From positions 1 through 56,648 of the forward strand of contig QFNE01000018.1 in NCBI GenBank assembly GCA_003240735.1: a stretch of DNA of 56,648 bases, read 5' to 3'. Below the pieces are notes generated by a model. That model made no database searches and was not told the DNA's origin. It worked only from the letters and a program-made list of their open reading frames with translations. Of this stretch, positions 41,204-50,496 are shown piece after piece (positions within the stretch are counted from its first letter, which is position 1; each line of letters starts with the position of its first letter). The stretch is from Paracoccus denitrificans. Its GTDB lineage: Bacteria; Pseudomonadota; Alphaproteobacteria; Rhodobacterales; Rhodobacteraceae. The translations under genes were made by a program, and so were the position numbers.

Positions 41204-42496
41204 TCAGCGATCCGACATCGGGACATAGTCGCGACGGTCCGACCCGATATACAACTGGCGCGGACGGCCGATCTTGCTTTGCGGGTCGCCCAGCATCTCT
41301 TTCCACTGGGAAATCCAGCCGACAGTGCGCGACAGCGCAAAGATCGGCGTGAACATCGACGTGGGGAAGCCCATCGCCGACAGGATGATGCCGGAATAGA
41401 AGTCGACGTTCGGATAAAGCTTCTTGCTGACGAAGTATTCGTCTTCCAGCGCGATGCGTTCCAGTTCCTTGGCGACCTTCAGGGTCTCGTTGTTCTCGAT
41501 CCCCAGCAGTTCCAGAACATCGTCGGCGGCCTGTTTCATAACCTTCGCGCGCGGGTCAAAGTTCTTATAGACGCGGTGCCCAAATCCCATCAGACGGAAG
41601 GGGTCTTCCTTGTCCTTGGCGCGCGCGATGTATTCCGGAATGCGGTCGACGGTGCCGATCTCTTCCAGCATCTCCAGCGCGGCTTGGTTCGCGCCGCCAT
41701 GCGCAGGCCCCCAAAGGCAGGCGATGCCCGCCGCGATGCACGCGAACGGGTTTGCGCCCGAAGAACCGGCCAGACGCACGGTCGAGGTCGAGGCATTCTG
41801 TTCGTGGTCGGCGTGCAGCGTGAAGATCAGGTCCATCGCCTTGGCCAGCGCAGGATCAACGACATAGTCTTCGGCCGGAACGGCAAAACACATGTTCAGG
41901 AAGTTGGCCGCATAGCTCAGGTCGTTCTTCGGATAAACGAACGGCTGGCCGATCGAATATTTATACGCCATCGCGGCAATCGTCGGCAGCTTGGCGATCA
42001 GGCGGATGGATGCGATCTCGCGCTGCTTGGGATCGTTGATATCGGTCGAATCGTGGTAGAACGCCGACATCGCACCGACCACGGCAACCATGGTCGCCAT
42101 CGGATGCGCATCCCGGCGGAAGCCCGAGAAGAAGTTATGCATCTGCTGGTGCACCATCGTGTGACGGGTCACCAGATTGCTGAACTCTTCGAGCTGCGCC
42201 TTGCTTGGCAGCTCACCGTTCAAAAGGACGTAGCAGACTTCCAGGTAGCAGCTGTTCTCGGCCAGTTGCTCGATCGGATAGCCGCGATACCACAGCTCAC
42301 CCTTGTCGCCGTCGATATAGGTGATCTCGCTTTCGCACGCGGCGGTCGAGGTGAACCCAGGGTCAAACGTGAAGGCGTCGGACTGTGCGTAAAGCTTACG
42401 AATATCCACGCAATCGGGCCCGACCGTGGGGGTCAGGATCGGCAGATCGATCGACTTGCCGTTGATTGAAAGCGTGGCGTTCTTGGAATCGGCCAT
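41204..42496 (-). CDS. gltA: Citrate synthase (type II)
   Basis: GltA condenses oxaloacetate and acetyl-CoA at the entry of the TCA cycle. The 430 residues contain DGDKGELWYRGYPIEQL, LHADHEQNASTSTVRLAGSSG, the catalytic His in MGFGHRVYKNFDPRA and the C-terminal RPRQLYIGSDRRDYVP. The N-terminal beta-domain identifies the hexameric, NADH-sensitive type found in Gram-negative bacteria. An AAGGAAA site precedes the ATG, and a strong terminator follows the gene. The upstream gltX lies 58 bases away on the same strand. Confidence 0.98.
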   Translation of the reverse strand: MADSKNATLSINGKSIDLPILTPTVGPDCVDIRKLYAQSDAFTFDPGFTSTAACESEITYIDGDKGELWYRGYPIEQLAENSCYLEVCYVLLNGELPSKAQLEEFSNLVTRHTMVHQQMHNFFSGFRRDAHPMATMVAVVGAMSAFYHDSTDINDPKQREIASIRLIAKLPTIAAMAYKYSIGQPFVYPKNDLSYAANFLNMCFAVPAEDYVVDPALAKAMDLIFTLHADHEQNASTSTVRLAGSSGANPFACIAAGIACLWGPAHGGANQAALEMLEEIGTVDRIPEYIARAKDKEDPFRLMGFGHRVYKNFDPRAKVMKQAADDVLELLGIENNETLKVAKELERIALEDEYFVSKKLYPNVDFYSGIILSAMGFPTSMFTPIFALSRTVGWISQWKEMLGDPQSKIGRPRQLYIGSDRRDYVPMSDR

Positions 42497-42554
42497 GACC
42501 TAGGTTTCCTTTTCGCCGTTTTTGGCCCCAAGGGGCCGGGTGGGTCGCCGCAAC

Positions 42555-43949
42555 TCAGGCGGCGTCTGACAACCGGGCCAGCGATTCATCGCGGCCAAGT
42601 GCCAGCATCATGTCAAACACGCTCGGGGTCGCGGTGCGGCCGGCAAGCGCGGCGCGCACAGGCGCTGCGATCTTGCCCAGACCCAGCCCATTCCGCTCCG
42701 CGACCTGATGGGCTGCGGCCTCCAGATCCTCGCGCAGCCATGTAACATGCTGCAGTGCAGCGGTCAATTCTGCGAGCAGTTCGCGTGATGTCACGTCAAG
42801 CGATTTGGCGGCCTTTTCATCAGGCTGGACAGGATGATCGACAAGGGCGAACTGCGCCTGCTCCAGCAGCTGCGGCAGTGTCTTGGCCTTCTCGCGCAGG
42901 GCAGGAAGCGATGCCAGCATGCGCTGTGTTTGCAGGGGCGTCAGAGCTGGCTGGCCGGTGTCGGACAGAAACTGCGCAAGGTCAAGAAAGAGCGCTTCAT
43001 CCGGCATCTTGCGGATATGGTAGGCCGAGACGTGCTCAAGCTTCTTCATGTCAAGACGCGCCGGCGCTTTGCCGATGCCCGGCAGATCGAACCATTCCAG
43101 CGCCTGGGCATCATCGAACAGCTCATCGTCGCCATGGCTCCACCCCAGCCGGGCAAGGTAGTTGCGCATCGCTTCGGGCGGATAGCCCATGGTGGCGTAT
43201 TCGTGCAGGCCGACCGCGCCGTGACGCTTGCTGAGCTTTTTGCCGTCGGTGCCGTGGATCAGTGAGATGTGCGCAAACACCGGGATGGTCCAACCCATCG
43301 CGTTATAGATCTGCGCCTGACGCGCCGCGTTGGTCAGATGGTCGTCGCCACGGATGATGTGTGTGACACCCATATCGTGGTCGTCGACGACGACCGCGTG
43401 CATGTAGGTGGGCGTTCCGTCGGAACGTACCAGCACCATGTCGTCCAGCTGGTCGTTGCGAATGACGACACGGCCCTGGACCGCATCGTCGATCACCGTC
43501 TCCCCCTCACGCGGGGCACGAAGGCGGATCGCGAACGGCGCGTCCGGGGCCGTCGACGGATCGGCATCGCGCCACGGGCTGAGGAACGGCTGGTTCGGAT
43601 GATCGGCGCGCCACGCCTCGATCTCGGCCGGTGTGGCGTAACAGCGATAGGCGTGGCCGGCCGCCATCATTTCGTTGGCAACCTCGGCATGGCGGTCGGC
43701 GCGGGTGAACTGACTGACCGGTTCGCCATCCCAGTCCAGCCCAAGCCATGTCAGCCCTTGCAGAATGGCATCCGTCGCCTCGGGCGTCGATCGCGCTCGG
43801 TCAGTATCCTCGATCCGCAGCAGGAATTTTCCGCCCCGGCCGCGCGCATAAAGCCAGTTGAACAGCGCCGTCCGCGCGCCGCCGATATGCAGGTAACCGG
43901 TCGGCGAAGGCGCAAAGCGGGTCACGATCGGCTGGGCAGAATCTGTCAT
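42555..43949 (-). CDS. gltX: Glutamyl-tRNA synthetase
   Basis: The 464-residue class I synthetase charges glutamate, usually onto tRNA-Glu and in alphaproteobacteria often also tRNA-Gln. It has PSPTGYLHIGGARTALFNW (HIGH motif), a zinc-free insertion, the KKLSKRHGAV (KMSKS) loop and a C-terminal anticodon-binding helical domain. Length is normal. It is divergent from comEC with about 100 bases between starts. Confidence 0.96.
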   Translation of the reverse strand: MTDSAQPIVTRFAPSPTGYLHIGGARTALFNWLYARGRGGKFLLRIEDTDRARSTPEATDAILQGLTWLGLDWDGEPVSQFTRADRHAEVANEMMAAGHAYRCYATPAEIEAWRADHPNQPFLSPWRDADPSTAPDAPFAIRLRAPREGETVIDDAVQGRVVIRNDQLDDMVLVRSDGTPTYMHAVVVDDHDMGVTHIIRGDDHLTNAARQAQIYNAMGWTIPVFAHISLIHGTDGKKLSKRHGAVGLHEYATMGYPPEAMRNYLARLGWSHGDDELFDDAQALEWFDLPGIGKAPARLDMKKLEHVSAYHIRKMPDEALFLDLAQFLSDTGQPALTPLQTQRMLASLPALREKAKTLPQLLEQAQFALVDHPVQPDEKAAKSLDVTSRELLAELTAALQHVTWLREDLEAAAHQVAERNGLGLGKIAAPVRAALAGRTATPSVFDMMLALGRDESLARLSDAA

Positions 43950-44051
43950 CGGAAGGCTTTCAGTTCGCGGTTACGGCATCTGCGTTAACCGGTTGGTAAT
44001 GTCGGCGGGGGTACCACCTGCGTTCAGGATACGGAAGATGGCGGCAAACAG

Positions 44052-46271
44052 GTGCGCTGGCAAGCAGACGGGATGCGGGACGAACGACCGGGGGCCGTGG
44101 CCCGTGCCGGCGGCGTCTTGTGGGCGCCTATGCTGGTCGGGATCGGCATCGCGGTGTGGTTTGCTGCGCAGCGCGACCTGTCACCGGGACTGATTGGTTG
44201 CATCGTGCTGGGGCTGGCCTTCAGCCTCTCTGGCGCTTTGATCCTGCCACGGTTGGTCGGGCACGATCGTATCACCGCGCATTTGGCAGGTCCCATGCGT
44301 TCTGCGTGCTTTGCGGTGGCATTGGTGCTGGCCGGCGTGACCCTGACGGAGGTCAGGGCGATGCACGTCGATGCGCCGGTGATCTTCAGCAGATACTACG
44401 GTGCGATCGAAGGGCGGGTCACGAACATCGACAGGTCAGCCAGCGATCGACTGCGGATCACGCTCGATCAGGTGGTCCTGCCGGGGCGCGATCCCAAGAC
44501 AACGCCACGGTTGGTCCGCCTTTCGCTGATGGATGGGACGGCGCCGCCCTCGGCCGGACAGCGGGTCATGACGACAGGATATCTTGGACCACCGCCCGAG
44601 CCGGCCGAGCCCGGCGGTTACGACTTTCGTCGCGCAGCGTGGTTTCAGGGGCTGGGCGGCGTCGGCTACAGCCGAAATCCCGTGCTGGTCATTGCAGCTG
44701 CACGGCCCGGCATGGCGCTCGCTGCGGAAAAGCTGCGCACGCAGCTGGCGGCAGGGATGGCGGAACGGATCGGCGGGCAGTCCGGGGCAGTGGCGGCCGC
44801 GCTGATGACCGGCGATCGGTCTCATATATCCGAGGCGACGAATCAGATGATGCGCGATTCCAACCTCTATCACATCGTTTCGATTTCAGGCCTGCACATG
44901 GCGATGCTCGCGGGCTTCGTCGTTGCCGCACTGCGGTACGGAGTCCTGATGGCACAGGTCGCGTTTCCAGGACTGCTGGCAATCGACGCGCGGAAGGTTG
45001 CGGCGTTCGGCGCATTGATGGCCGCGACCGTCTATCTGTGGCTGTCCGGGGCCGATGTTCCGACGCAGCGGGCCTATGTGACGGTGGCGGTCATGTTGGT
45101 TGCGATGCTTCTTGACCGACGCGCGATTTCGCTGCGCACGGTTGCACTGGCGGCGCTGATGATCCTCGCCCTCACGCCAGAGGCTTTGGTGACCCCCGGC
45201 TTTCAGATGAGCTTTGCTGCAACCGTTGCTTTGGTCATTCTCGCTGGCCCGTGGGCGCGCTGGACACGGGGCTGGAACGGCATTTTGCGGGCGATTGCCA
45301 TGTTGTTTCTGTCGTCGCTGATCGCGTCGCTCGCGACCGGCCCGATCGCCGCGGCGCATTTCGGGCGCATGTCGCAGTATGGAGTTTTGGCAAACATGGC
45401 GGCGGTCCCCGTAATGGGGGGAATCGTGATGCCAGCGGGGGTCATCGCGGCGGTCCTTGCCCCCGTTGGGCTCGCCGGACCGGCGCTGTGGGTGATGGGG
45501 ATCGGCACGGCATGGATGCTGGCCGTGGCCGAGTTCGTGGCCGGTTTGGGTGGCGCGGTGATGGCTGTTCCGGCGCCGCCGCCGGCGGTGCTGCCGTTGT
45601 TCATCTGCGGCGCAATCGTCGTGATCCTGATCTGGCCGCACCGGGGGCTGCGTGTAGCATCTGTGGTTACCGGCGGTGCGCTCATCATCGCATCGTTCGG
45701 TTTATGGGTGTCGGATACGCGTCCAGCGTTGCTGATCAACGGTGAGGGCACTGCGGTCGGCGTGATGACTGCGGCGGGGCGAAGCCTGTCAAAGCCCGGT
45801 CAGGCATTCACCACGGGATCCTGGCTGAAGGATGATGGCGACACCTCCACGCCAGAGATGGCGGCGGACAGGGCAGGGTGGACGGGCCCGTCAAACCAGC
45901 GGCAGACGATGATTGCAGGCACGCCGGTAGTGCATGTGACGGGAAAAGGTGCGGCGACACGCGCAGCGGATGCCTGCAAAAAGGGGGCGATCATTGTCAC
46001 TTCTGTTGCGGTGGATATCCCTGCCGCCAAGCGCAACTGCCAAATGTTCGATAAGGCAAGTCTCGGGCGGACGGGGTCCGTGCGGGGTGATCTGAACGAC
46101 GGTCGCCTCATCACCACGACGACAGATCAACTGACCGGTGATCGTGGGTGGACGGCCAAGGCGCGGCCATATCGTGCAAAGAAGTTTGAAGGTCGTGTCC
46201 AGCCCGAGCGCGTCGCAAATCGTGACAGCGTGGGCGAACGAAAATCACCCGCCGAAAAACCCGGCGGGTGA
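44052..46271 (+). CDS. comEC: ComEC/Rec2-family DNA uptake membrane protein
   Basis: ComEC forms the inner-membrane channel for transforming DNA. The 739-residue protein has N-terminal helices and a DUF4131 OB-like part (about 20-220), then the Competence domain (about 235-510) with HIVSISGLHMAM near 277 and LWLSGADVPTQRAYV. The C-terminal 170 residues contain KDDGD-type fragments but no HxHxDH metal motif, so the beta-lactamase-like domain is degenerate. The start is GTG 44052; ATG 44073 is an alternative. The stop codon lies in a hairpin shared with the convergent aminotransferase. Confidence 0.88.
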   Translation: MRWQADGMRDERPGAVARAGGVLWAPMLVGIGIAVWFAAQRDLSPGLIGCIVLGLAFSLSGALILPRLVGHDRITAHLAGPMRSACFAVALVLAGVTLTEVRAMHVDAPVIFSRYYGAIEGRVTNIDRSASDRLRITLDQVVLPGRDPKTTPRLVRLSLMDGTAPPSAGQRVMTTGYLGPPPEPAEPGGYDFRRAAWFQGLGGVGYSRNPVLVIAAARPGMALAAEKLRTQLAAGMAERIGGQSGAVAAALMTGDRSHISEATNQMMRDSNLYHIVSISGLHMAMLAGFVVAALRYGVLMAQVAFPGLLAIDARKVAAFGALMAATVYLWLSGADVPTQRAYVTVAVMLVAMLLDRRAISLRTVALAALMILALTPEALVTPGFQMSFAATVALVILAGPWARWTRGWNGILRAIAMLFLSSLIASLATGPIAAAHFGRMSQYGVLANMAAVPVMGGIVMPAGVIAAVLAPVGLAGPALWVMGIGTAWMLAVAEFVAGLGGAVMAVPAPPPAVLPLFICGAIVVILIWPHRGLRVASVVTGGALIIASFGLWVSDTRPALLINGEGTAVGVMTAAGRSLSKPGQAFTTGSWLKDDGDTSTPEMAADRAGWTGPSNQRQTMIAGTPVVHVTGKGAATRAADACKKGAIIVTSVAVDIPAAKRNCQMFDKASLGRTGSVRGDLNDGRLITTTTDQLTGDRGWTAKARPYRAKKFEGRVQPERVANRDSVGERKSPAEKPGG
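46245..46271. terminator. Hairpin between comEC and the aminotransferase gene
   Basis: TCACCCGCCG (46245-46254) and CGGCGGGTGA (46262-46271) form a perfect 10-bp stem with a 7-base loop. On the minus strand TTTTCG follows, on the plus strand GATTTA; it probably ends both transcripts, more clearly the minus one. Confidence 0.65.
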
Positions 46272-46298
46272 GATTTACGTCAGGGTGGCGAGGTCAAT

Positions 46299-47660
46299 TC
46301 ACGCCAGCTCAGCGAAGACCTTGGTCAGCGCGGCATCCAGCTTTTCAAGCATCTCGTCCATCTGCTCATCGGTCAGGATGAAGGGGGGACACAGGACGAT
46401 GGACTGGCCCAGCGGGCGACAGATCAGGCCCAAGTCGGTACAGGTGTTCGCGATGCGTTCACTGACAGACAGATCGCCGGGGAAAGGCTCTTTCGTCTCG
46501 GCGTTGCGGACGGCTTCCAGCGCCCACATGTAACCGACGCCGCGGAGTTCACCGATGTTTTCATGCTTCTGCATGATCTGGCGCAGTCCGGCTTCCAACC
46601 GGGGCGCCTTTTCGACGACGTTCTGCGCAAGCCCTTCGTTCATCACCACGTCAATGGCCTTCAGCGCAATCGCGCAGCCGACCGGGTGACCCGATGCGGT
46701 GAAGCCGTGCGGGAACTCTTCGATCGGCTCGATGGCTGCGTCCAGCCGGTCCGACAGTTCCGGTCCAAGGATCACCGCGCCCATCGGGAACAGCCCTGCC
46801 GTCAGGTTTTTGGACGAAATGATCGCATCCGGCACAAAGCCATACGTTTCGCAGCCCCAGGTATTCCCGGTCCGACCGAACCCGGTGATCACCTCGTCCG
46901 AGATGAACGGAATGCCATGTTTTTTCAGGATCGGCTGGATCGCCTGGAAATATCCCTTGGCCGGGGGGATGACGCCGCCCGCGCCTTGTACCGGTTCGGC
47001 AAAGAAGCCGGCGATGGTATCGACACCTTCGCGCGCGATCACGTCCTCCAGTTCCTGCGCCAGGCGTGCGACGAACTCTGCCTCGGACTCGCCTTCGTTG
47101 GCATAGCGCCAGTAATGCGGGCAGGTCAGGTGGATGAAGCCCGGCAGCGGCAGGCCGAAAACCTCATTGTACGGCTTGCCGGTCATCGACGCGCTGACCG
47201 CCGTTACCCCGTGATAGGCGTTCCAACGGGTCAGTATCTTGCGCTTTTCGGGCTTTCCTTCGGCGCGATGCAGGAACCACAGCATCTTGACCATGGTGTC
47301 ATTCGCCTCGGAGCCGGAGTTCGTATAGAACACCTTACCCCGCGGAAACGGCGATACCTCGATCAGCTTTTCGGAAAGCATCACGGTCTGATCGGACATC
47401 CGCCCGAAGAAGGCGTGGTACCCGGGAAAGCGGTCGTACTGCGCCTTGGCGGCCTCGGCCAGGCCCTTATGGTCGAAGCCCGCGACCATGTTCCAAAGAC
47501 CGGAATTCGCATCCAGCCACTTGCGCCCTTCGGTGTCAAAGACATAGGGGCCTTCGCCGTGGGTCACGACGATCGTTCCCCGCCGCTCAACGCTCGGCAG
47601 GTCGGTAAAGCCATACATCGAATATTCTTCGGCGCGCGCGGCCCAGCTTTTATCGTCCAT
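46299..47660 (-). CDS. Class III (omega) PLP-dependent aminotransferase
   Basis: The 453-residue enzyme belongs to the class III family, which transfers amino groups from omega-amino acids, amines or diamines, often to pyruvate. It has YTNSGSEANDTMVKM, RWNAYHGVTA, FFAEPVQGAGGVIPP, SDEVITGFGRTG, the PLP Lys in SSKNLTAGLFPMGA and a GFTASGHPVGCA loop. Substrate (taurine, beta-alanine, putrescine or an amine) cannot be told. A GAGG site precedes the ATG. No pathway partner is adjacent. Confidence 0.9.
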   Translation of the reverse strand: MDDKSWAARAEEYSMYGFTDLPSVERRGTIVVTHGEGPYVFDTEGRKWLDANSGLWNMVAGFDHKGLAEAAKAQYDRFPGYHAFFGRMSDQTVMLSEKLIEVSPFPRGKVFYTNSGSEANDTMVKMLWFLHRAEGKPEKRKILTRWNAYHGVTAVSASMTGKPYNEVFGLPLPGFIHLTCPHYWRYANEGESEAEFVARLAQELEDVIAREGVDTIAGFFAEPVQGAGGVIPPAKGYFQAIQPILKKHGIPFISDEVITGFGRTGNTWGCETYGFVPDAIISSKNLTAGLFPMGAVILGPELSDRLDAAIEPIEEFPHGFTASGHPVGCAIALKAIDVVMNEGLAQNVVEKAPRLEAGLRQIMQKHENIGELRGVGYMWALEAVRNAETKEPFPGDLSVSERIANTCTDLGLICRPLGQSIVLCPPFILTDEQMDEMLEKLDAALTKVFAELA

Positions 47661-47783
47661 GATGGTCCTCAGCTTGATCGATTTGGGAAAGGCTATCTGT
47701 CGGCGGGACAGGGTTCAACGCCAGCTAGCCGGACGATCTGACCGATGTTCGGGCAAACCGCAGCGCGTTCGCGGTGCCCGTCG

Positions 47784-48116
47784 TCAGATCGGCCGACGCA
47801 GGCCCAGACGATCCAGCTCATCCTCAAGCGCGCGCGGCATGCCGTCAGTCGATGGGGCCGCCACAAGGGCGTCGTATCGCGCGCGCAGTGCGGCCTTTTC
47901 CGCGCCCTTGCAGTCATTCCACGGCCGCATCTGGACGGTCATGTGCAGCACATAATAGACGATGAAATGTGGTCGATCCCCGGCACCCATCAGCTTTCGG
48001 GCCGCCTCATCCGCGCCAAGGGCCAGAAACGTCTCGGCATCCAGAATCCCGGCATTCCGCAACGCATTGGCCGTCGACGGTCCGATGTTGCGCAACGTTT
48101 CCAGCGCCGTGCCCAT
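47784..48116 (-). CDS. TfoX C-terminal domain protein
   Basis: The 110-residue protein matches the C-terminal domain of TfoX/Sxy: an HhH-like LRNIGPSTANALRNAGI followed by TFLALGADEAARKL and FIVYYVLHMTVQMRPWNDC, ending DELDRLGL. Full TfoX proteins regulate competence genes; here the N-terminal domain is missing, as in many free-standing family members of unknown role. It is divergent from miaB by 66 bases. Confidence 0.85.
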   Translation of the reverse strand: MGTALETLRNIGPSTANALRNAGILDAETFLALGADEAARKLMGAGDRPHFIVYYVLHMTVQMRPWNDCKGAEKAALRARYDALVAAPSTDGMPRALEDELDRLGLRRPI

Positions 48117-48182
48117 AGCCTATTTCCTTTCCATCGGTCGCTGTTTTTGCTAACACGCGCCGCACACTTCGGGAACCACGCG

Positions 48183-49490
48183 ATGAAAGACCAGACGCTG
48201 AAGCGGCTGTATATCAAGACCTATGGCTGTCAGATGAACGTGTATGACAGCCAGCGCATGGCCGAGGCTATGGGCGCGGAAGGTTATGTCGAAACGGACC
48301 GTCCCGAAGACGCCGACATGGTGCTGCTGAATACTTGCCACATCCGCGAAAAGGCGGCGGAAAAGCTGTATTCCGACCTTGGCCGCCTGAAGCCGCTGAA
48401 GGTCGAGCGCCCCGATCTGAAAATCGGCGTCGCAGGCTGCGTCGCGCAGGCCGAGGGGGATGAGATCATCCGCCGCATGCCGGTCGTCGATCTGGTCGTC
48501 GGTCCGCAGGCATACCACCGCCTGCCCGCCATGGCGCGCGGCGAGGGGCCGGCCGTCGACACCGAGTTCCCGGCGGAAGACAAATTCGACCATCTGCCCG
48601 TCAACCGCGCCACGCGTCGCGCGCCGGCCGCGTTCCTGACGGTTCAGGAAGGCTGCGACAAATTCTGCGCCTTCTGCGTCGTCCCCTACACCCGCGGGGC
48701 AGAGGTCAGCCGACCCACGGCCCGCATTCTGGCAGAGGCGCGCGATCTGGTCGCGCGCGGCGTGCGGGAACTGACGCTTCTGGGTCAGAACGTGAACGGC
48801 TGGCACGGTGACGGCGCGACCGGTTTTGGTGATCTGATCCGTCAACTGGCCGAAGTCGAAGGTTTGGCGCGTATCCGCTATACCACCAGCCATCCCAATG
48901 ATATGGCCGACGATCTGATCTCGGCCCATCGGGACGTGCCGCAGCTGATGCCGTATCTTCATCTGCCGGTGCAGTCCGGGTCCGACAAAGTCCTGAAGGC
49001 GATGAACCGCAAGCACACGGCGGACCAGTATCTGCGGCTGATCGACCGCATTCGCGATGCCCGACCCGATATCATGCTGACCAGCGATTTCATCGTGGGC
49101 TTTCCGGGGGAAACCGACGCGGATCATGACGCCACACTGCGCCTGGTCGAACAGGTCGGGTTCTGCACGGCGTTCAGCTTCAAGTACTCGCCTCGTCCCG
49201 GCACGCCCGCGTTCGAACGGCCATTGGTCCCTGAGGCGGTGTCAGACGCTCGGCTGCAGGAGTTGCAGGCGCTGTTGACCCGCCAGCAAAAGGCCGCACA
49301 GGAAAGCATGGTTGGCCGCGAGGTTGGCGTGCTGTTCGAAAAGACAGGGCGTCAGGCGGGCCAGATCATCGGCAAGTCCGACTATCTGCATTCGGTGTTC
49401 GTCAATGCGCCGGATCATCTTGTTGGTGAACTGCACCGCGTCCGGATAAAATCGAGCGCGGCCAACTCGCTGGAAGGCGAGCTGGTCTAG
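48183..49490 (+). CDS. miaB: tRNA-2-methylthio-N6-isopentenyladenosine synthase MiaB
   Basis: MiaB inserts a methylthio group into i6A37 of tRNAs by radical-SAM chemistry. The 435 residues start with LKRLYIKTYGCQMNVYDSQRM; the first cluster uses C16 and the NTCHIRE and GCVAQ Cys residues, and the radical-SAM cluster is C158, C162, C165 (CDKFCAFC). A C-terminal TRAM domain with GQIIGKSDYLHSVFV is present. The start at 48183 gives the usual N-terminus; longer readings are not homologous. Confidence 0.97.
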   Translation: MKDQTLKRLYIKTYGCQMNVYDSQRMAEAMGAEGYVETDRPEDADMVLLNTCHIREKAAEKLYSDLGRLKPLKVERPDLKIGVAGCVAQAEGDEIIRRMPVVDLVVGPQAYHRLPAMARGEGPAVDTEFPAEDKFDHLPVNRATRRAPAAFLTVQEGCDKFCAFCVVPYTRGAEVSRPTARILAEARDLVARGVRELTLLGQNVNGWHGDGATGFGDLIRQLAEVEGLARIRYTTSHPNDMADDLISAHRDVPQLMPYLHLPVQSGSDKVLKAMNRKHTADQYLRLIDRIRDARPDIMLTSDFIVGFPGETDADHDATLRLVEQVGFCTAFSFKYSPRPGTPAFERPLVPEAVSDARLQELQALLTRQQKAAQESMVGREVGVLFEKTGRQAGQIIGKSDYLHSVFVNAPDHLVGELHRVRIKSSAANSLEGELV

Positions 49491-49499
49491 ATCGATCCG

Positions 49500-49901
49500 T
49501 TAGAACGGGCTCGCGATCAACGTCCAGGGGCCGTCACCCAGCAGGGCAAGCGTCAGCAGCCCAACGATCCAGAAGGCCGGATATTCCCACCCGCCGCCTT
49601 TGTTGTTGAACCAGAAGCCTGCCGGGCCGTGGACCTTGACGATCGTGCCCGCCAACAGCGGGATCAGCAGCAGCGCGATCACGCGTGGCCAGATCCCGAA
49701 CAGCAGTGCCAGCGCTCCACCGATTTCCGCGCAGATCGTGACATAGGCAAACCAGCCCGGAAGTCCGAGCGATTCAAAGTACTTCGCCGTGCCAGCGGGC
49801 TTGAACACGAACAGCTTCAACCCGGCATGGGCGAAGAACAGTCCGGCCAGCACAAGCCGCAGCAGCAATACGCCCCAAGGGGCCGTCGAAAGGTCGATCA
49901 T
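49500..49901 (-). CDS. DoxX family membrane protein
   Basis: The 133-residue protein has four predicted transmembrane helices (LLLRLVLAGLFFAHAGLKLF, FAYVTICAEIGGALALLFGIW, IALLLIPLLAGTIV and FWIVGLLTLALLGDG). DoxX proteins are small quinone-linked or redox membrane proteins of varied role. The start at 49901 is chosen for its purine-rich site and family fit; a TTG at 49922 could extend it by seven residues. Confidence 0.85.
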   Translation of the reverse strand: MIDLSTAPWGVLLLRLVLAGLFFAHAGLKLFVFKPAGTAKYFESLGLPGWFAYVTICAEIGGALALLFGIWPRVIALLLIPLLAGTIVKVHGPAGFWFNNKGGGWEYPAFWIVGLLTLALLGDGPWTLIASPF

Positions 49902-50010
49902 GATGGCCGTCCCGTTCTGCAAGGGTGTCGCCTGAAAGGTTCGCGCCGCGCAGAAACGCCGTCAAGCTGGCGCACACAGACTGCATGAGACGACACCAGC
50001 AGGTGTTGCC

Positions 50011-50496
50011 CTAGCGCCATCCCAGCCGTTCGTTGCGACGAAACGCCAGTCCCAGCAGCCAGGTCATAACCCAGCCGATCAGGAAGCCGATCCCCCCGGC
50101 CCAAAGTCCCGCAGCGGTCACGGGGATGGCGGGGCGAAAGTCGCCCCAGGTCGCTTGCAGGGTTTCGGTATCGCGCAGTCGATGGGGCAGGGCGATCCGT
50201 TCCAAAGGCGACGCCGCACGCAGCAATGTCAGATCCTTGGCTGCCCGGTGCAGCCGAACGAAGACACGAGACATGTCTTGCGAATGGGCATCCCGAAACG
50301 CGCTGCCGGACAGATCCGCCAGCGCCTGATCGCGGCTCAGGCCAGCACGCTGGGCGCTGGCGTCGAACTCTGTGGCGATCTTCTGCAACGCGTCGACCTG
50401 TCCGCCCAGACGTTGAACGTACTGGTCGGAAAATGCCGGAAACTGCGACAAGGCCGCCGCAATCGCAAAGCAGAAGATCAGCCGCAGGATGTTCAT
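50011..50496 (-). CDS. DUF2937 membrane protein
   Basis: The 161-residue protein starts with a hydrophobic N-terminal segment (LRLIFCFAIAAALSQFPAFS), has a polar helical middle (residues about 25-115) and a C-terminal transmembrane helix (AAGLWAGGIGFLIGWVMTWLLG). This matches DUF2937, of unknown function. The ATG shares a base with the proS stop (TGATG), so it is translated from the same message. Confidence 0.8.
   Translation of the reverse strand: MNILRLIFCFAIAAALSQFPAFSDQYVQRLGGQVDALQKIATEFDASAQRAGLSRDQALADLSGSAFRDAHSQDMSRVFVRLHRAAKDLTLLRAASPLERIALPHRLRDTETLQATWGDFRPAIPVTAAGLWAGGIGFLIGWVMTWLLGLAFRRNERLGWR

Noticed and set aside
40829..42469. 546-residue open frame opposite the SDR gene and gltA
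   Set aside because: It spans two real genes and a strong terminator on the other strand, and has no recognisable domain.
46563..47741. 392-residue open frame opposite the aminotransferase
   Set aside because: Antisense shadow; the aminotransferase frame has all catalytic motifs.
47745..48182. N-terminal extension of miaB upstream of 48183
   Set aside because: The extra 146 residues overlap the TfoX-domain gene, are not homologous to MiaB, and the 48183 start gives the standard N-terminus.
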